A stretch of DNA of 64,000 nucleotides from a virus (IMGVR_UViG_3300013104_000002:82491-146490), one strand, 5' to 3'. Positions 54,666 through 62,760 are shown, numbered from the stretch's first letter. Notes: generated from the sequence alone by a model not told the origin. Numbers and translations are program-made.

Positions 54666-54891
54666 AGAGAGATATATAGGATACGGTAATCTATTAGAAT
54701 TACCTTCAGGAAGAATAGGTTTAGAGTTAACTTTAAACGATTTAAGAGAATTAATTAAAGAAATGGAAACTAAAGATAAAATTAAGATATTAGTTTTACC
54801 TCTTAAGCCACATAATGTTACTAGTTATAAATCACACAGTGTAAAAGTTGGCGAATCAAAGTATAAAACAGAATTAATAAATGAGCACTAA
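54658..54891 (+). CDS. Hypothetical protein, 77 aa
   Basis: Not recognised. Basic small alpha/beta protein (LTLNDLRELIKEMETKDKIK). Overlaps both neighbours. Confidence 0.65.
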   Translation: MNKERYIGYGNLLELPSGRIGLELTLNDLRELIKEMETKDKIKILVLPLKPHNVTSYKSHSVKVGESKYKTELINEH

Positions 54892-55294
54892 GATAATTGT
54901 TATTGGACAAGCACCTCCAGCCGTTACGCAAAGTTATCCTTACGACACTACAATGCTTTACAGTTGGTTTGAGGAACTAAGTATAAGTAAACAAGAAGCG
55001 CAAAATATATTTGAATTCGATGCAGTTTATGATCAGTTTCCTGGGTATGATAAAAACGGAGGACACAATAAGCCGAGTTTAGAGCAGATGGAAGATTATT
55101 GGAATCGCGGGCTAAAAGAAAAAATAGAAAAAAGTAAATCTATTTTAGTTTTAGGAGGAGTGGCTAGGGATTTTATAAAAACCAAACAGATAGATAAACG
55201 AGCTGTTTTTACTATTCACCCTTCAAAAAGAAATTACTCTTTATATAATAAAAATAAAGAAAATATTTTGAATCAAATAAAAAGTTTGTTATGA
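54881..55294 (+). CDS. Uracil-DNA-glycosylase-superfamily-like protein, 137 aa
   Basis: The start IIVIGQAPPAVTQSYPYDTT (residues 5-24) has the G-Q-A-P motif of UDG-type enzymes, the middle has ILVLGGVARDFI (88-99) and the end TIHPSKRNY (111-119) has the H-P-S motif. This is the order of motifs in the superfamily, in a short form. It may excise or bind an unusual base; it stands near the thymidylate synthase homologue, which also fits uracil or modified-base management. Confidence 0.6.
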   Translation: MSTKIIVIGQAPPAVTQSYPYDTTMLYSWFEELSISKQEAQNIFEFDAVYDQFPGYDKNGGHNKPSLEQMEDYWNRGLKEKIEKSKSILVLGGVARDFIKTKQIDKRAVFTIHPSKRNYSLYNKNKENILNQIKSLL

Positions 55295-55767
55295 GCAAAT
55301 ACATACCAGTAAAAGGAACTGCCACAAAATCCACTATGGAATGGACATGGGAGAGCAAACCAACTAAAAAAGAAACTTATATAAATCCAAAAATTGCTGA
55401 AAAAGAAAGAATAGAAAAAATTCCTTTAGAACACCTGACTTTTAAAGATATATACAAATTTCCATTTAAAAATAGCGGATATGGTCGGGTATATGATGAT
55501 GAAAATAACTTTATATTTCAATTTCATTTTGGTAATGAAGAAACACAAGAAAAGTGCCTAAAAATATTGAATGGAGAATTAACTGAATATAAAAGACAAG
55601 AAGTAGTTAATCAGCATGGTGAAATATTTATAAACGGACATTCTTTTATTTTAATTAGAGGGTGGGGATCACTTACAGGTGTTGGGGCTTATAATTTAAA
55701 TGAAGAGTGTGCTGCCAAGATTCAGGATAGCTTAGCAGAATTTATTGTAGAAAAATTACAGAAATAA
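55291..55767 (+). CDS. Hypothetical protein, 158 aa
   Basis: Not recognised in function. Strand-rich second half (YGRVYDDENNFIFQFHF; GEIFINGHSFILIRGWGSLT), and a C-terminal helix with DSLAEFIVEKL. ATGA overlap with the UDG-like gene. A promoter starts right behind it. Confidence 0.7.
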   Translation: MSKYIPVKGTATKSTMEWTWESKPTKKETYINPKIAEKERIEKIPLEHLTFKDIYKFPFKNSGYGRVYDDENNFIFQFHFGNEETQEKCLKILNGELTEYKRQEVVNQHGEIFINGHSFILIRGWGSLTGVGAYNLNEECAAKIQDSLAEFIVEKLQK

Positions 55768-55798
55768 TTTGGTAATCACAAATAAAGATGTATATTTG
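55768..55798 (+). promoter_or_regulatory. Strong Bacteroidota-type promoter
   Basis: TTTG at 55768-55771, 19-base spacer, perfect TATATTTG at 55791-55798 followed by C. Drives the gene at 55823. Confidence 0.75.
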
Positions 55799-55822
55799 CA
55801 TAATAATTAATATAAAACAAAG

Positions 55823-56101
55823 ATGAAAAGAAGAGAATTATTACAGTCAACATTAACAGAAGATAAGAATGTATCAACGCTGGTTACAAATGCTTTAGCA
55901 AAAGATGCAAAATTTATCAAAAAAGCTAAAAGAGACTTGGACGATGCTCGAGAGGAAGCAGAAGAAGCATTAGAAGAAAGATTAGCTTCAAACACTCCTC
56001 TTGACAAATCAGTTGTTGAAGTGCTTTACGCTAAAATCAAAGAATTAAAAGCAATCACTGCATTATACGAAGAGTTCGAGAAAGAGATTTTAGCAGACTA
56101 A
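55823..56101 (+). CDS. Small helical protein as a monocistronic unit, 92 aa
   Basis: All-helical and very charged: KRDLDDAREEAEEALEERLA. Encoded alone between a strong promoter and a UUCG-capped terminator, which suggests high, separate expression. Its codon use is less AT-biased in the middle. Not recognised; a structural or DNA-organising role is possible. Confidence 0.75.
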   Translation: MKRRELLQSTLTEDKNVSTLVTNALAKDAKFIKKAKRDLDDAREEAEEALEERLASNTPLDKSVVEVLYAKIKELKAITALYEEFEKEILAD

Positions 56102-56106
56102 TAACA

Positions 56107-56125
56107 GCCCTCTTCGGAGGGTTTT
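56107..56125 (+). terminator. UUCG-tetraloop intrinsic terminator
   Basis: CCCTC 56108-56112, TTCG loop, GAGGG 56117-56121, then TTTT. Textbook compact terminator. Confidence 0.85.
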
Positions 56126-56136
56126 AAATTAAACTT

Positions 56137-57492
56137 ATGAAAACATTATATTTTGTTACACCAACCATAATTTCATATCTAGATTTAGTTTCTATGGGAG
56201 GCTCTGATAAGGCTGATGATGCTTCTACTTTAGGAAAATATAATTCTGGATTAAAATTCAGCATGGCTCTAGCTTTACAGAATAATATAAAGATGATTGT
56301 TAGAACCTATGATAGAGAGTTTTCAGATAATCATGACCGAAAAAGGGAAACTTCTTATTTTGTAGGTACTTATATAGAGTCATGTGAACAAACCGAGAAG
56401 GAAAAAGAGTTGATTAAAGTCACTAAATCGGTTTTTTCTGAAAATTTTCATTCTGGTGTTTGTGATGATTATGGTGGGGGAGAGTACCCCGAAGAATATC
56501 TAAAGACAGGATTTTCTACTAAATTAGGTGTAGACTGGTCTTTATGGATGCTTTTGAGGGAAATCTACTCTAATATGGTTGATGAGAATGGATATTATTC
56601 AGAAGAACTACCAGAGATACATTATGGAACAGTTTTTAGTTTGTGTTTTAAAGAAGACTCAGAATTTGCTCAGATTTGGAATAACCGTCATCTTTATATT
56701 AACGAAAAAGAGCCTTTATTCAAAATAAGTAACTCTTTAGATATATTAGAAAACCAGGAAAACTATCTACGAATTTACAAACAGAACATTCTTGTTTACG
56801 AAGATAAAAAAATCCCTAGCCGATATGCATTTAATATTAAATTTGGCGACATAGATGAACGAAGAATTCTATCAAATGTTTGGAATATAGAGCAGGAAAT
56901 AGCTTCCCAAATAATGTCAACCGATAATGAAGATTTTTTAAAAGAAATTATCACACCTAATTTCAAAACAGAAGAAAAGGAATTCTTATCAAACATTGAC
57001 CCATATAAAAATGCCTCTGATTTAATTAATTCCATAGTGCACAAAGTTTATGAGAAAAATGAAGAGGTTAGATCTTATGTTTGGATTATTGATTCTATTA
57101 AAAAGAGAAAAGATTGTAAAATCGCGGGCAAAAAGATTAAAAACATTGGTGATAGCATCTGGTCTTATTCAAATACAGTTACAGTTGAAAGTCTTCCAGA
57201 ACCATATGCTGAACCAGATATTGAAGTTGAGGGAGAAATATTGGCTACACCTTTTTCTGCGGAAATTAAAAAATACTATAATTTTAATCTAGACGTTGAA
57301 ATAACAAAAGCTAAACTAAAAGGAAGTAAGTGTATTGCCGATAAATATAAAAATTGTTTAATTATAGACAATAATTTTTCAGTAGAAGATGACTTCCCAG
57401 AATTTATAGTGCAATATCTGGATCTCACCCAATCTGGAAATGTAATAACCAATTTAAGTAAATATATCTGTAATCTAATTAAAAAGAAATGA
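56137..57492 (+). CDS. GHKL-type ATPase-like protein with permuted motif order, 451 aa
   Basis: Residues 31-48 (TLGKYNSGLKFSMALALQ) resemble the glycine-rich ATP lid of GHKL ATPases (G.FG.GLK), and residues 138-150 (MLLREIYSNMVDE) resemble the N-box (E..SN..DE) that normally comes before it. I recall phage proteins with the same order (FGTGLKYAI...REL.SN..DE), so this looks like a circularly permuted GHKL domain. The remaining 300 residues are unfamiliar. ATPase activity and role are unknown; chaperone, topoisomerase-like and defence-related functions are all possible. Confidence 0.6.
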   Translation: MKTLYFVTPTIISYLDLVSMGGSDKADDASTLGKYNSGLKFSMALALQNNIKMIVRTYDREFSDNHDRKRETSYFVGTYIESCEQTEKEKELIKVTKSVFSENFHSGVCDDYGGGEYPEEYLKTGFSTKLGVDWSLWMLLREIYSNMVDENGYYSEELPEIHYGTVFSLCFKEDSEFAQIWNNRHLYINEKEPLFKISNSLDILENQENYLRIYKQNILVYEDKKIPSRYAFNIKFGDIDERRILSNVWNIEQEIASQIMSTDNEDFLKEIITPNFKTEEKEFLSNIDPYKNASDLINSIVHKVYEKNEEVRSYVWIIDSIKKRKDCKIAGKKIKNIGDSIWSYSNTVTVESLPEPYAEPDIEVEGEILATPFSAEIKKYYNFNLDVEITKAKLKGSKCIADKYKNCLIIDNNFSVEDDFPEFIVQYLDLTQSGNVITNLSKYICNLIKKK

Positions 57493-57686
57493 GCGTAATA
57501 ACAACTGCCGACGAAAAACTAGAAGAAGCAAAAGAAAATATAAATATTGCTTATAAAAATATATTAACCGTATTAGATCCAGATACTTGGGGTTCAAATG
57601 AGTTTAACGCTTATTACCTAGATGATTTACATAAAGTATTGCTAAAATTACTAGAAATTAAAAGATTATTAAAATGCCGGAAATAA
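57489..57686 (+). CDS. Hypothetical helical protein, 65 aa
   Basis: Not recognised. Helical, acidic start (TTADEKLEEAKENINIAYKN). ATGA overlap with the GHKL-like gene. Confidence 0.65.
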   Translation: MSVITTADEKLEEAKENINIAYKNILTVLDPDTWGSNEFNAYYLDDLHKVLLKLLEIKRLLKCRK

Positions 57687-57871
57687 TATTAGAAGAAATA
57701 GCAATGCCACCTATAAATAGAAAGTATCGAAAACATCCTTTAGATTTAAATGGTAAGCAGTGGGTGGTAAAAGATGGGTTAGAAGAAATATATAGAGGAA
57801 ACTTTGAAAATGCTTCTTTAATATGCTACAATTTAAATAAGAAATACTATAAAGAAAATCCCTGGAAATAA
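57674..57871 (+). CDS. Hypothetical protein, 65 aa
   Basis: Not recognised. Basic small protein (NRKYRKHPLDLNGKQWVVKD). Overlaps both neighbours. Confidence 0.65.
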   Translation: MPEIILEEIAMPPINRKYRKHPLDLNGKQWVVKDGLEEIYRGNFENASLICYNLNKKYYKENPWK

Positions 57872-58572
57872 TGGAAAAAGAAATTAAATACTATAACAAC
57901 AGACCTGTAGTAGTTTTAGAAAAAGACAAAGATACGGATTTCTACAAAGTACTTGTAAAAGTAGAAATACAAGGTAAGAATTTAGATGATATTGCAGAAC
58001 AATTTAGAGGTTGCGATGCCTGTATGGTTGGACATAAAAGTAGTTGTTATTGTGATGATGAAGTAGCGAAAGCATATGATGTTTTGGACATTATTTTTAC
58101 CGATTACAATATTGATGAGGAAAATGTGTTTTTTGTTCGTGGAAAAGAATTAAAAGACAGACCTTTTGAGTGGAAGGAAAACGAGCAGTTGAGAGATAAA
58201 ATTAAAGGTAATAAAAATGTATTAGATGGTTTAATTGATATTGTGGCAGAAAATAAAGCTTTGATTAAAGAGCAGGAAAAAAGATTAAAAGACAATGAAG
58301 ATAAAATTAAACAATCAGACGCTGTAGTAGAAAACAGAAAATCTCTTAAAGAATTTGCAATAAAAGATTATGACAAACTAACTGCTGATATCAAAAAACT
58401 AGAGTCTCAGAAAAATTTAATCATTGTAGGTTCAGAAGTAAAAGTCGAGTACAAAGATTACCAATATCTATTAAAACGTGATGAGGAATTATCTGCACTT
58501 GAATCGGGAGGAGTTGATAATTGGGAATGGTATGGAGAATCCCTTAAAAATTATTTTGAAGATGAGGAATAA
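57871..58572 (+). CDS. Hypothetical protein with cysteine cluster and coiled coil, 233 aa
   Basis: N-terminal domain with a Cys-rich segment FRGCDACMVGHKSSCYCDDE (about 46-65), a likely metal site, then a long coiled coil (about 120-190) and an acidic end. Not recognised. Overlaps the MazG-like gene by 11 bases. Confidence 0.7.
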   Translation: MEKEIKYYNNRPVVVLEKDKDTDFYKVLVKVEIQGKNLDDIAEQFRGCDACMVGHKSSCYCDDEVAKAYDVLDIIFTDYNIDEENVFFVRGKELKDRPFEWKENEQLRDKIKGNKNVLDGLIDIVAENKALIKEQEKRLKDNEDKIKQSDAVVENRKSLKEFAIKDYDKLTADIKKLESQKNLIIVGSEVKVEYKDYQYLLKRDEELSALESGGVDNWEWYGESLKNYFEDEE

Positions 58573-58999
58573 TAAACAACTAATTTTAGAATCACAATTA
58601 GAAGAACAGAAAATGAAAAACGATAATTACATAAATAATCTAGTAAAAGAAATTCATAGTAAGAACTTAGAAGCTGGTTGGTGGAACGATCCTGAAACAG
58701 GTGAAAGTTTATTAAATAATAGATTTACACCATATGTAATTGCCACAAAATTACTTCTAACCGTAACAGAAATAGCCGAAGCAACAGAGGGTTATAGAAA
58801 GAACTTAATGGACGATAAACTTACTGATCGTCCTATGTTTGAAGTTGAATTGGCAGATGCAGTTATTAGACTTTTTGATGTTGCAGGAGTTATGAATTTT
58901 GATTTAGGTGGAGCTATACAAGCTAAAAGAAATTTTAATGTTTTGCGTCCCGATCATCAAAAAGAGAACAGACTTAAGCTAAATGGTAAAAAATTCTAA
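58562..58999 (+). CDS. MazG-like nucleotide pyrophosphohydrolase, 145 aa
   Basis: The frame is open further upstream inside the preceding gene; ATG 58562 is chosen. The core LLLTVTEIAEATEGYRKNLM and FEVELADAVIRLFDVAG carries the E..E and E..D metal-binding pairs of MazG-type all-alpha NTP pyrophosphatases. Phage MazG proteins clean nucleotide pools or affect (p)ppGpp levels; here it complements the SpoT-like hydrolase and the reductase. A typical single-domain length. Confidence 0.8.
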   Translation: MRNNKQLILESQLEEQKMKNDNYINNLVKEIHSKNLEAGWWNDPETGESLLNNRFTPYVIATKLLLTVTEIAEATEGYRKNLMDDKLTDRPMFEVELADAVIRLFDVAGVMNFDLGGAIQAKRNFNVLRPDHQKENRLKLNGKKF

Positions 59000-59000
59000 T

Positions 59001-59234
59001 ATGAAATATTCCAAAATAGCAATAATAAGTAATGATGAAGAATTAACTGATAAGGTGATAAATAAATTGGTACTAGAAGGTTATGTAACAGAAGGATCTA
59101 TGACAAGAAATATGTTATTATATAATTACTATATCCCTGATTTTGATGTAATAGTTTCTCCGCTAGCTTTAGAAGTACATTATCCATCATATGAGGATAA
59201 TAAAATATACGGAGATGAATTTTTAAAAATGTGA
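59001..59234 (+). CDS. Hypothetical protein, 77 aa
   Basis: ATG 59001 just after the MazG stop is chosen over an in-frame ATG at 58983. Alpha/beta start MKYSKIAIISNDEELTDKVI; not recognised. Confidence 0.65.
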   Translation: MKYSKIAIISNDEELTDKVINKLVLEGYVTEGSMTRNMLLYNYYIPDFDVIVSPLALEVHYPSYEDNKIYGDEFLKM

Positions 59235-59236
59235 AA

Positions 59237-59452
59237 ATGAATAAAGAACTAAACATCAAGTGCCAATGTGGATCGGAAATAGTTAACTTAATGAGATTCC
59301 CAGATGAAGAAGAAACTTATTTAACTATTTACAGCTATAGCTCTGAAAGATATTCTTTTTTAGACCGTTTGAAGATTTTATTCGGCGTAAAAACAAGAAC
59401 AACAGACATAGTTTTAAGTAAAGAAGATTGGAATAAATTAAAACAGTTTTAA
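59237..59452 (+). CDS. Hypothetical protein, 71 aa
   Basis: GTG 59231 is also possible; ATG 59237 is chosen. Starts MNKELNIKCQCGSEIVNLMR, with a CxCG element. Not recognised. Confidence 0.65.
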   Translation: MNKELNIKCQCGSEIVNLMRFPDEEETYLTIYSYSSERYSFLDRLKILFGVKTRTTDIVLSKEDWNKLKQF

Positions 59453-59453
59453 G

Positions 59454-59642
59454 ATGAAAAAAGAAGTAAGAGCGTTATTTACTCTAACAAGTAAAGAAAT
59501 AGATGAAGCGTTTTATGATTTTTATGTTAGAAAATTCAGAGAGTCTAATTTGAATGCTACATTCTCACCACAAGATATAAAAATAGAGTTTAATGATTTT
59601 TTAGAAGTATCTTTAACAATAATAGAAGAGAAAGAGTTATGA
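59454..59642 (+). CDS. Hypothetical protein, 62 aa
   Basis: Not recognised. Helical (KEIDEAFYDFYVRKFRESNL). ATGA overlap with the next gene. Confidence 0.65.
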   Translation: MKKEVRALFTLTSKEIDEAFYDFYVRKFRESNLNATFSPQDIKIEFNDFLEVSLTIIEEKEL

Positions 59643-59938
59643 AAGCTTTTAAAATCAAAAATGCTGAAGGTAAGTTCTCAACTGGCAGTCAAAATCCTAG
59701 ATTCACTAATCGAGGTAAAACATGGGGAAGTCTTCAAGCAATTAAATTACATCTAAGACAGTTTTGTGACCAAGGAGGTTATAAAATCGTAGATAGTATA
59801 TTTTATAGACATCACCAATGGGAGAATAATATTCCGTCAGATTGGATAGTAGTTGAGTTATCCGAAGATGGGTTAAAAGAATATCCTGCAAAACAATTAT
59901 ACCCACCAACAGAAAAAGAAAAAATATGGAAGCAATAG
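59639..59938 (+). CDS. Hypothetical protein, 99 aa
   Basis: Not recognised in function. FKIKNAEGKFSTGSQNPRFT, then GKTWGSLQAIKLHLRQF is a pattern I know from other phage small proteins (K.W.....LK.HL). Overlaps the next gene. Confidence 0.7.
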   Translation: MKAFKIKNAEGKFSTGSQNPRFTNRGKTWGSLQAIKLHLRQFCDQGGYKIVDSIFYRHHQWENNIPSDWIVVELSEDGLKEYPAKQLYPPTEKEKIWKQ

Positions 59939-60159
59939 AATTAGTAAACATAATTTATCCTGAACACGACAGAACGAGTTGTAGTGACGAAGAATTAAGT
60001 AATTCATTTTGTTTTGAATTAGATGATTGGTACGAAGATAGTGATAAAATAAGTGAAAAGTATTTACCAAGATGTCGAAGATGCGCTTTATTACAAATAA
60101 GTCGCGGAAAAATAAAATTAACGGAAGAAAATAAAGAAGTAATTCAAAATTATTTTTAA
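59926..60159 (+). CDS. Hypothetical acidic protein, 77 aa
   Basis: Not recognised. Acidic with a CRRC motif near residue 55 (LPRCRRCALLQISRG). Possibly a single zinc knuckle together with Cys 18 and Cys 28. Confidence 0.65.
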   Translation: MEAIELVNIIYPEHDRTSCSDEELSNSFCFELDDWYEDSDKISEKYLPRCRRCALLQISRGKIKLTEENKEVIQNYF

Positions 60160-60160
60160 T

Positions 60161-60522
60161 ATGAGCGAATTAAGAATAAACCCAGAAAAAGTATCTCATA
60201 TAAGAATACACGGTTTACAAGAAACTAATTATTTCTACAGACCAGAAACTATCAGAAAATACTTCTTCGGTCTTTTTAAGGAGGTAGAAAGAGAAGGTTA
60301 TTATATTACTGGAGGCTTAGAGGATATTTATGGTATGAATTTTCTGTAGAAGATTTTAAAGACTTTGTTTCTATGAGAGATATAAATGGTATATTGTGGA
60401 ATAATCCTAAAATAGAAATTTTCGTGGGAAAAGAGAGAATAAAAACAAAATATTTCAAAACAGTCAGTGATGCTAAAGAATACTGTAATATAAACTTTCC
60501 AAATGTAAATGTGGTTATTTAA
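60161..60522 (+). pseudogene. Gene apparently split by a frameshift
   Basis: Frame 1 (60161-60349) reads SELRINPEKVSHIRIHGLQE and on to a stop after YGMNFL. A second frame is open across the junction (LRGYLWYEFSVEDFKDFV) and continues to TAA 60520-60522; its only ATG is 60373. Joined, they make a protein of about 120 residues. An indel near 60310-60345 is likely. Both halves may also be translated separately. Confidence 0.5.
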
Positions 60523-60616
60523 AGACATAAAATTCAAATTAACCGTAATATTTTATATTCTAATAATTATCTTAGAGATAGTAGTAATTTATTACGCAAT
60601 AAAACTAATATTTTAA
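60509..60616 (+). CDS. Single-pass membrane peptide, 35 aa
   Basis: ATG 60509 to TAA 60614-60616; MWLFKDIKFKLTVIFYILII continues as a hydrophobic helix. It stands directly before the putative helicase-loader gene. Not recognised. Confidence 0.5.
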   Translation: MWLFKDIKFKLTVIFYILIIILEIVVIYYAIKLIF

Positions 60617-60619
60617 ATT

Positions 60620-61186
60620 ATGTACATCAATTATAATATCGTAAAAACGCATAATCTTGTTCCTGAGGACATATTTTTTCTTTGTGCAATAAAACAAACT
60701 GAAAAAGATATCTTAGAGATCATCCCAGAAAATGTTTTAAGCCGATATGAGGCACAATCTCTTTTGACAAGTATCAAAGGCTCAAAGACAGAAAATCCGC
60801 GCCATAAGATAAGATTATCCGATAAAGGTAAAAGTCTGTTAGAAGATTTAGAAACACCTGAAATTCTGGAAGAGGATATTAAGATATTTTCTTGGTTAAA
60901 AGACATTTATATATCGAGTGGGAAAGAATTAGGTAATCAAAAAAAGTCCAAATTATTTATAGCTTTATTTAGAGTTCATTCAGGAATATCAAAGAATTGT
61001 TTAGCATACTTATGTCAATCTTTTATAAACGATGAAAGTCAATTTGAATGGTCAAAAAAACTAGAATTTTTGTTGTTTAAGCCTGCAAATATGTATGAAA
61101 AATTCAATATCGAAGGATCAAGACTTTATCAATATTATATTAAAAATCAAGAGCAGTTTGACAATAAGTTTCAAACATTAAATTAA
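60620..61186 (+). CDS. Winged-helix-like protein next to the helicase, 188 aa
   Basis: Not recognised by sequence. Helical N-terminus (VPEDIFFLCAIKQTEKDILE), RLSDKGKSLLEDLE typical of a winged-helix end, and a second helical domain. Directly precedes the replicative helicase by 3 bases; in related phages this place is often held by a helicase-loading or replisome protein, so that role is suggested by position. Confidence 0.65.
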   Translation: MYINYNIVKTHNLVPEDIFFLCAIKQTEKDILEIIPENVLSRYEAQSLLTSIKGSKTENPRHKIRLSDKGKSLLEDLETPEILEEDIKIFSWLKDIYISSGKELGNQKKSKLFIALFRVHSGISKNCLAYLCQSFINDESQFEWSKKLEFLLFKPANMYEKFNIEGSRLYQYYIKNQEQFDNKFQTLN

Positions 61187-61189
61187 ACT

Positions 61190-62323
61190 ATGAATGAAAT
61201 AATTTTAGATAAAAGAATCCGAAAAGTAGGAGAGGCAGCAACTGAAGCCTTTACCGAACTAAATAAAATACAGAAAAAAGAGAAGCTTATTCTAAGAACA
61301 GGGTTTGAGATGATTGACTGTCATATTGGGGGGCTATTGGCTGGGGATGCAGTTTTACTAGCTGGAGCTCCTGGCGCAGGAAAATCCGAATCTTTATACC
61401 GAATGATTGAGAGAATTATGAGCGTAGAAATAAATCCTATGGCTAGTAATTTTGTTAGTTTAGAGTATAGTATGGAAATGAAGATGCTTAACAAATTACT
61501 TAGATCTTCCCATAATATTTTAGGAAAGAAAAAATCATTAATATTATTTGAATCCTTCAATGAAGAAGAGGCTAAAAAAATAAAAGAATATTATGAAAGT
61601 TTACAGGATGATAGAAGGTATGTAGTCCAATCTCCTGTTACTCCAGATGAATTTTATAAAATGACTAGGGATTTTTGTTTAATAAATAAAGATAAAGAAG
61701 CCATACTGATTTCTGCCGATCACTTACTTTTATTTACGGGTTCTGATAAACAGTCAGTTTTAGAAAAAATAAGTGAGTACGTTAACTTATTAAAATTAGA
61801 ATTTAACAACGTTTATTTCCTTTTACTTTCTCAATTAAACAGGTCATATAATGCTATAATTAAAGCTAAATCTAATGAAATGATTCCTACTAATTCATTA
61901 ATTTTTGGTTCATCTTTTATGGAGCAATTAGTTTCCTATATTGTTATTATCACTAATCCTTTCAAACAGACAATTGATCAATATTTAAAAGTAAGTAAAA
62001 ATAGGTACGATTATTTGGAAGAATTTTATGGTGAAGAAGATAAAAATGAGAAAGTCTCGTTTAATACAATAGGTAATTTATTTTTCTTTGTAACAAAAAT
62101 TAGGGAAAGTGATAATGACTGGAAAAACTTGTTTATTACTAAGATGGATTTAAGTGATGAGGCTTTAAATAAAATGAAACAATCAGTTGAATCAACAACT
62201 ACAAATATTTTTACACCGAACTTTAGTACTTCTACTCCAGTATTTGAAAATCCAACAGTAGATTTAACTAAGTTTGAAACTTCTTTTAGTGATTTGAAAG
62301 GTAAAGACTCAAGTCCATTTTAA
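61190..62323 (+). CDS. DnaB-like replicative helicase, 377 aa
   Basis: RecA-fold ATPase with TGFEMIDCHIGGLLAGDAVL (37-56), Walker A GAPGAGKS (59-66), the NFVSLEYSMEM segment, Walker B ILISADHLLLF (about 175-185) and YFLLLSQLNRS with the Q-L-N-R motif H4 of DnaB helicases. The DnaG-interacting N-terminal domain of cellular DnaB is missing, as in T7- and T4-related short forms. The C-terminal tail ends DSSPF, which recalls an acidic tip. It would unwind the phage replication fork. Confidence 0.8.
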   Translation: MNEIILDKRIRKVGEAATEAFTELNKIQKKEKLILRTGFEMIDCHIGGLLAGDAVLLAGAPGAGKSESLYRMIERIMSVEINPMASNFVSLEYSMEMKMLNKLLRSSHNILGKKKSLILFESFNEEEAKKIKEYYESLQDDRRYVVQSPVTPDEFYKMTRDFCLINKDKEAILISADHLLLFTGSDKQSVLEKISEYVNLLKLEFNNVYFLLLSQLNRSYNAIIKAKSNEMIPTNSLIFGSSFMEQLVSYIVIITNPFKQTIDQYLKVSKNRYDYLEEFYGEEDKNEKVSFNTIGNLFFFVTKIRESDNDWKNLFITKMDLSDEALNKMKQSVESTTTNIFTPNFSTSTPVFENPTVDLTKFETSFSDLKGKDSSPF

Positions 62324-62338
62324 AATAAAGTGTGAAAA

Positions 62339-62435
62339 AGGGATTAGAGTAGCACATTTATCTCATTTCAGAATCCCTGCGGTTTAAACTCCAATACCCA
62401 AAGTTGTAATGACGAGTAATGCTGTAAAATGAGAT
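62339..62435 (+). ncRNA. H-type pseudoknot RNA in the helicase 3' region
   Basis: Interleaved helices S1 (7 bp, 62339-62345/62372-62378) and S2 (9 bp, 62360-62368/62427-62435), in the order S1-S2-S1'-S2'. A 48-base loop spans S1' to S2'. A terminator follows immediately. No separate promoter is visible, so it probably forms the 3' end of the helicase mRNA, perhaps released by processing. Confidence 0.55.
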
Positions 62436-62436
62436 T

Positions 62437-62468
62437 AAGGCAATCATTTATTTGGTTGCCTTTTTTAT
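62437..62468 (+). terminator. Intrinsic terminator after the pseudoknot
   Basis: AAGGCAA 62437-62443 pairs with TTGCCTT 62456-62462, followed by TTTTT. One base separates it from helix S2 of the pseudoknot. Confidence 0.8.
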
Positions 62469-62491
62469 TTTAGTAAAAATACCAGTTTTTA

Positions 62492-62523
62492 TTTGGTACT
62501 TTAAAATATTTGTCGTAGGTTTG
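62492..62523 (+). promoter_or_regulatory. Strong Bacteroidota-type promoter
   Basis: TTTG at 62492-62495, 20-base spacer, TAGGTTTG at 62516-62523 followed by T. Start near 62530; first ATG after it is 62545. Confidence 0.75.
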
Positions 62524-62544
62524 TCAGGAATTAAAATTATAAAT

Positions 62545-62754
62545 ATGAAATCAGCAGTAACACAAATACTAGAAAACCGGAATAAAAACTTTGATGCTAA
62601 TAAATTTATAAAGTGGTTTGACGAGAATAGATTAAATCTACTCCAACTAGAAGAACGTCAGATTATAGACACCGCTATAGAATTTGGAATGCATGGAAAA
62701 GAAATGATGGAAGAAAAAGGTAAAGAATACTATAATTTAATCTTTAAAAAATAA
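62545..62754 (+). CDS. Hypothetical protein, 69 aa
   Basis: The frame is open from 62452, but that start lies before the promoter at 62492-62523, so ATG 62545 is used. Helical: MKSAVTQILENRNKNFDANK and LLQLEERQIIDTAIEFGMHG. Similar short helical proteins exist in Bacteroidota phages; function unknown. Confidence 0.7.
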   Translation: MKSAVTQILENRNKNFDANKFIKWFDENRLNLLQLEERQIIDTAIEFGMHGKEMMEEKGKEYYNLIFKK

Positions 62755-62760
62755 ATTAAA

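Noticed and set aside
57050-57292. Plus-strand 80-codon frame inside the GHKL-like gene
   Set aside because: Overlaps a long coding frame with clear motifs; its translation is low-complexity and shows no start context.
62452-62544. Start at 62452 for the gene ending at 62754
   Set aside because: It would begin inside the terminator and before the promoter at 62492; ATG 62545 fits both.
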